Shown here: piece by piece, positions 62,794-64,000 of the stretch | Numbering within the stretch: position 1 is the stretch's first letter | How the letters are laid out: each line of letters opens with the position of its first letter | Assembly (NCBI GenBank): GCA_922989275.2 | Contig: OV277864.1 | Coordinates: 48,855,550-48,919,549, forward strand | Length of the DNA: 64,000 bases | Direction of reading: 5' to 3' | DNA from: Gari tellinella | Taxonomy: Eukaryota > Mollusca > Bivalvia > Cardiida > Psammobiidae | Notes under the pieces: generated by a model | What the model saw: the letters and a program-made list of their open reading frames with translations, nothing else | Databases searched by the model: none | What the model was told of the DNA's origin: nothing | Translations under genes and position numbers: made by a program

Positions 62794-62999
62794 CAGTAAA
62801 ACCTCTCTATTACGACCACTAAATTTTGTTAACTATTAGGGTGTTTATGATAGGTGACCGCTTAAAGTAAGGTGCCAGTGTAACAGAAAGCTCCTTTAGG
62901 ATCTTTCTGTTTTACTGTCTCATTGCTTTAAGCTGCCACCTCTCTATTATACAATTAATTAGCCTTCGTTTTAGTGGTCGTAATAGCGAGTTTTTACTG
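62794..62999. mobile_element. MITE TA-1, reference copy
   Basis: TA at 62792-62793 and 63000-63001. CAGTAAAACCTCTCTATTAC to AATAGCGAGTTTTTACTG. H2-type hairpin 62861-62932 (AAAGTAAGGTGCCAGTGTAA, apex AGCTCCTTTAGGATCT). Confidence 0.92.
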
Positions 63000-63003
63000 T
63001 ATG

Positions 63004-63170
63004 TGGTAATTAATTATTATGTTATTTATCATATCATGATCACTATGTATAGAGTGTCTTTCTTAATTACAAGTCAATGAGGTTTTTAAAATCACTATAC
63101 ACATTTAGCTTGGTTGGTCAGTAAAATATCGAATTGCCTTATAATACGCAATATATATATATCCATTAAT
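63004..63170. other. no recognised feature
   Basis: Nothing recognised. Confidence 0.3.
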
Positions 63171-63174
63171 TGAA

Positions 63175-63355
63175 ATTAAAATGGAGCCAGATTAGACTCA
63201 GGGCTACCCGGCGTCTGATCAGGTTTTAAACTAATTGCAACTCAGATAAAAATAAATCATGATAATTTTTAAAAAGCTTTCATTTTCTACTTTTCATTAC
63301 ATTGCGTTTGCGCTTAATATCTCTGAAACGGCAAAGAATAACATATCCACTCTCA
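63175..63355 (-). mobile_element. TA-3, decayed
   Basis: GGAGCCAGATTAGACTCAGG, mirror GGCGTCTGATCAGG, GAAACGGCAAAGAATAAC, end ATCCACTC. Confidence 0.68.
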
Positions 63356-63532
63356 GTTGGATTCCTGACTCCCTTGCCAATACATTGATAAGAAATTCTG
63401 TGACAATACAGTCGTATTAAATCACCCAAATGAGACGAATATTTCTGATTAGCCTTGATCACTCAAACAGCAATAAAGGTTGACCTCCAGGCATGCGTCG
63501 TGTCAGACACAATCTCGACAAGGCGCTTCTTA

Positions 63533-63778
63533 CAGTGGAGAATCTGTTATTCTTTCCCAATAAACGCGTTTACGCTAAAACTATTATTTACAATACAAAC
63601 AGTTTGGAGCCAGATCAGACGCCGGGTAACCCGGCGTCTGATCAGGCTCCAAACTGTTTGCCACCAAGGTAAACATGAATTATCAGAATTGTCTAAAAGT
63701 TGTTCTTTTCTACGTTTTAGTGCTTTGCGTTTGCGTACGTTTGCGTTTAAACGGGAAAGAATAACAGATTCTCCACTG
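63533..63778 (-). mobile_element. MITE TA-3, intact, young-looking
   Basis: TA at 63531-63532 and 63779-63780. CAGTGGAGAATCTGTTATTC to CAGATTCTCCACTG. The hairpin is a perfect palindrome apart from the A/T next to GGAGCC. The 108-codon frame at 63455-63781 is this element read through. Confidence 0.94.
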
Positions 63779-63784
63779 TAACGC

Positions 63785-64000
63785 CGTCAATACAATGGCA
63801 TCGTCTGCACGAATATTGTCCTCTGCTGTTATTTCCTAAAACTTGATTGTATGACATCTAAATGGAAAATACATCAATATGAGTGCAAAACTGTTTGGGC
63901 CCGAATCAGACGCCGAGTAACTCGGCGTCTGATTCTGTCCCAAAATTTTAGCAAATAGTGGTTAAGTTTGTGTTAGTAGAGAAAGGGGATAATGAATTAT
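63785..64000 (+). mobile_element. H1-bearing remnant with covaried apex
   Basis: GTCCTCTGCTGTTATTTCC is followed by GAATCAGACGCCGAGT and its exact mirror (63904-63936): apex CGAGTAACTCG and stem GAATC/GATTC are both paired variants. Termini unclear; may continue outside the window. Confidence 0.55.

Noticed and set aside
286..63778. Repeated palindromes considered as a CRISPR-like array
   Set aside because: Irregular spacing, separate terminal repeats and target-site duplications; eukaryotic sequence context.

Overview
The window reads as repeat-rich, AT-rich nuclear DNA from an animal, most likely a bivalve mollusc. Evidence for a mollusc: a remnant at 50417-50485 resembles the dispersed 'AGCTCACCTG ... 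GTCGTCCGTC' repeat I know from mollusc genomes, and the dense population of short palindromic MITEs fits bivalves. Dreissena is my best guess, from a general impression of these palindromes only. I found no convincing protein-coding gene. The longest open frame is 132 codons and lies across a transposon hairpin. Two weak coding candidates are listed: one possible internal exon (52134-52319) and a broken segment holding a 2A-like motif of the type carried by some non-LTR retrotransposons (58522-58742).

By a rough hand tally, a quarter to a third of the window is non-autonomous DNA transposons of about 180-380 bp. I named them by target site. TTAA-flanked families begin CC(C) and end GGG, as expected for piggyBac-type MITEs: TT-1 (CCCCTTCACTGCC), TT-2 (CCCTTTACCCCATAG), TT-3 (CCCATTTGTG), TT-5 (CCCTTTCACTGCCAA), TT-6 (CCCTTATCGTGC or CCCTTTGCCTGC) and a single TT-7. 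TT-4 (CTCATTGAGCCC or CAACCCTAGCGACGAG) also sits between TTAA sites but has a different end. TA-flanked families begin CAG and end CTG, as in Tc1/mariner/pogo-type MITEs: TA-1 (CAGTAAAACCTCTCTATTAC), TA-2 (CAGTGTTCCCTCCCTACAAC), TA-3 (CAGTGGAGAATCTGTTATTC) and TA-4 (CAGTCGAACTTCGATATCTC). A further family, GC-1, has GGGCCCGTTT ends. There are also a single MITE with ends rich in ATATATGAGCC (4611-4891) and a 1-kb foldback element (7549-8607). No transposase was seen.

The most unusual feature is the centre of these elements. Hairpin H1 (CAAACAGTTTGGATCC, then GATCAGACGCCGCGT, then the mirror image) sits in the middle of TT-1, TT-3, TT-5, TT-6, TT-7, TA-2 and TA-3, with a relative in TT-4, although the ends and target sites are unrelated. 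A second hairpin, H2 (TTAAAGCAGGTTGAAAGTAA and mirror), is shared by TT-2 and TA-1. A third short module, GCAGACGACAATT, also recurs beside H1 in TT-1, TT-5, TT-6 and TA-2. The palindromes differ between families by paired changes in both arms, and many copies have lost exactly the apex.

Layout: 0-5 kb holds TA-1, TT-2 and a duplicated TT-3-bearing segment. 5-15 kb is mixed MITEs plus the foldback. 15.9-17.2 kb is nearly MITE-free and very AT-rich. 17.7-36 kb is densest, with nested insertions and a duplicated segment carrying different MITEs at sites 8 bp apart. 37.4-38.5 kb has a degenerate tandem array. 40.5-42.4 kb is quiet. 44-50 kb has nested TT-2/TT-4 and TA-3/TT-2 pairs. 50.6-51.2 kb is a 44-bp minisatellite. 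52-64 kb is TA-3-rich, with the 2A-like fragment at 58.7 kb.
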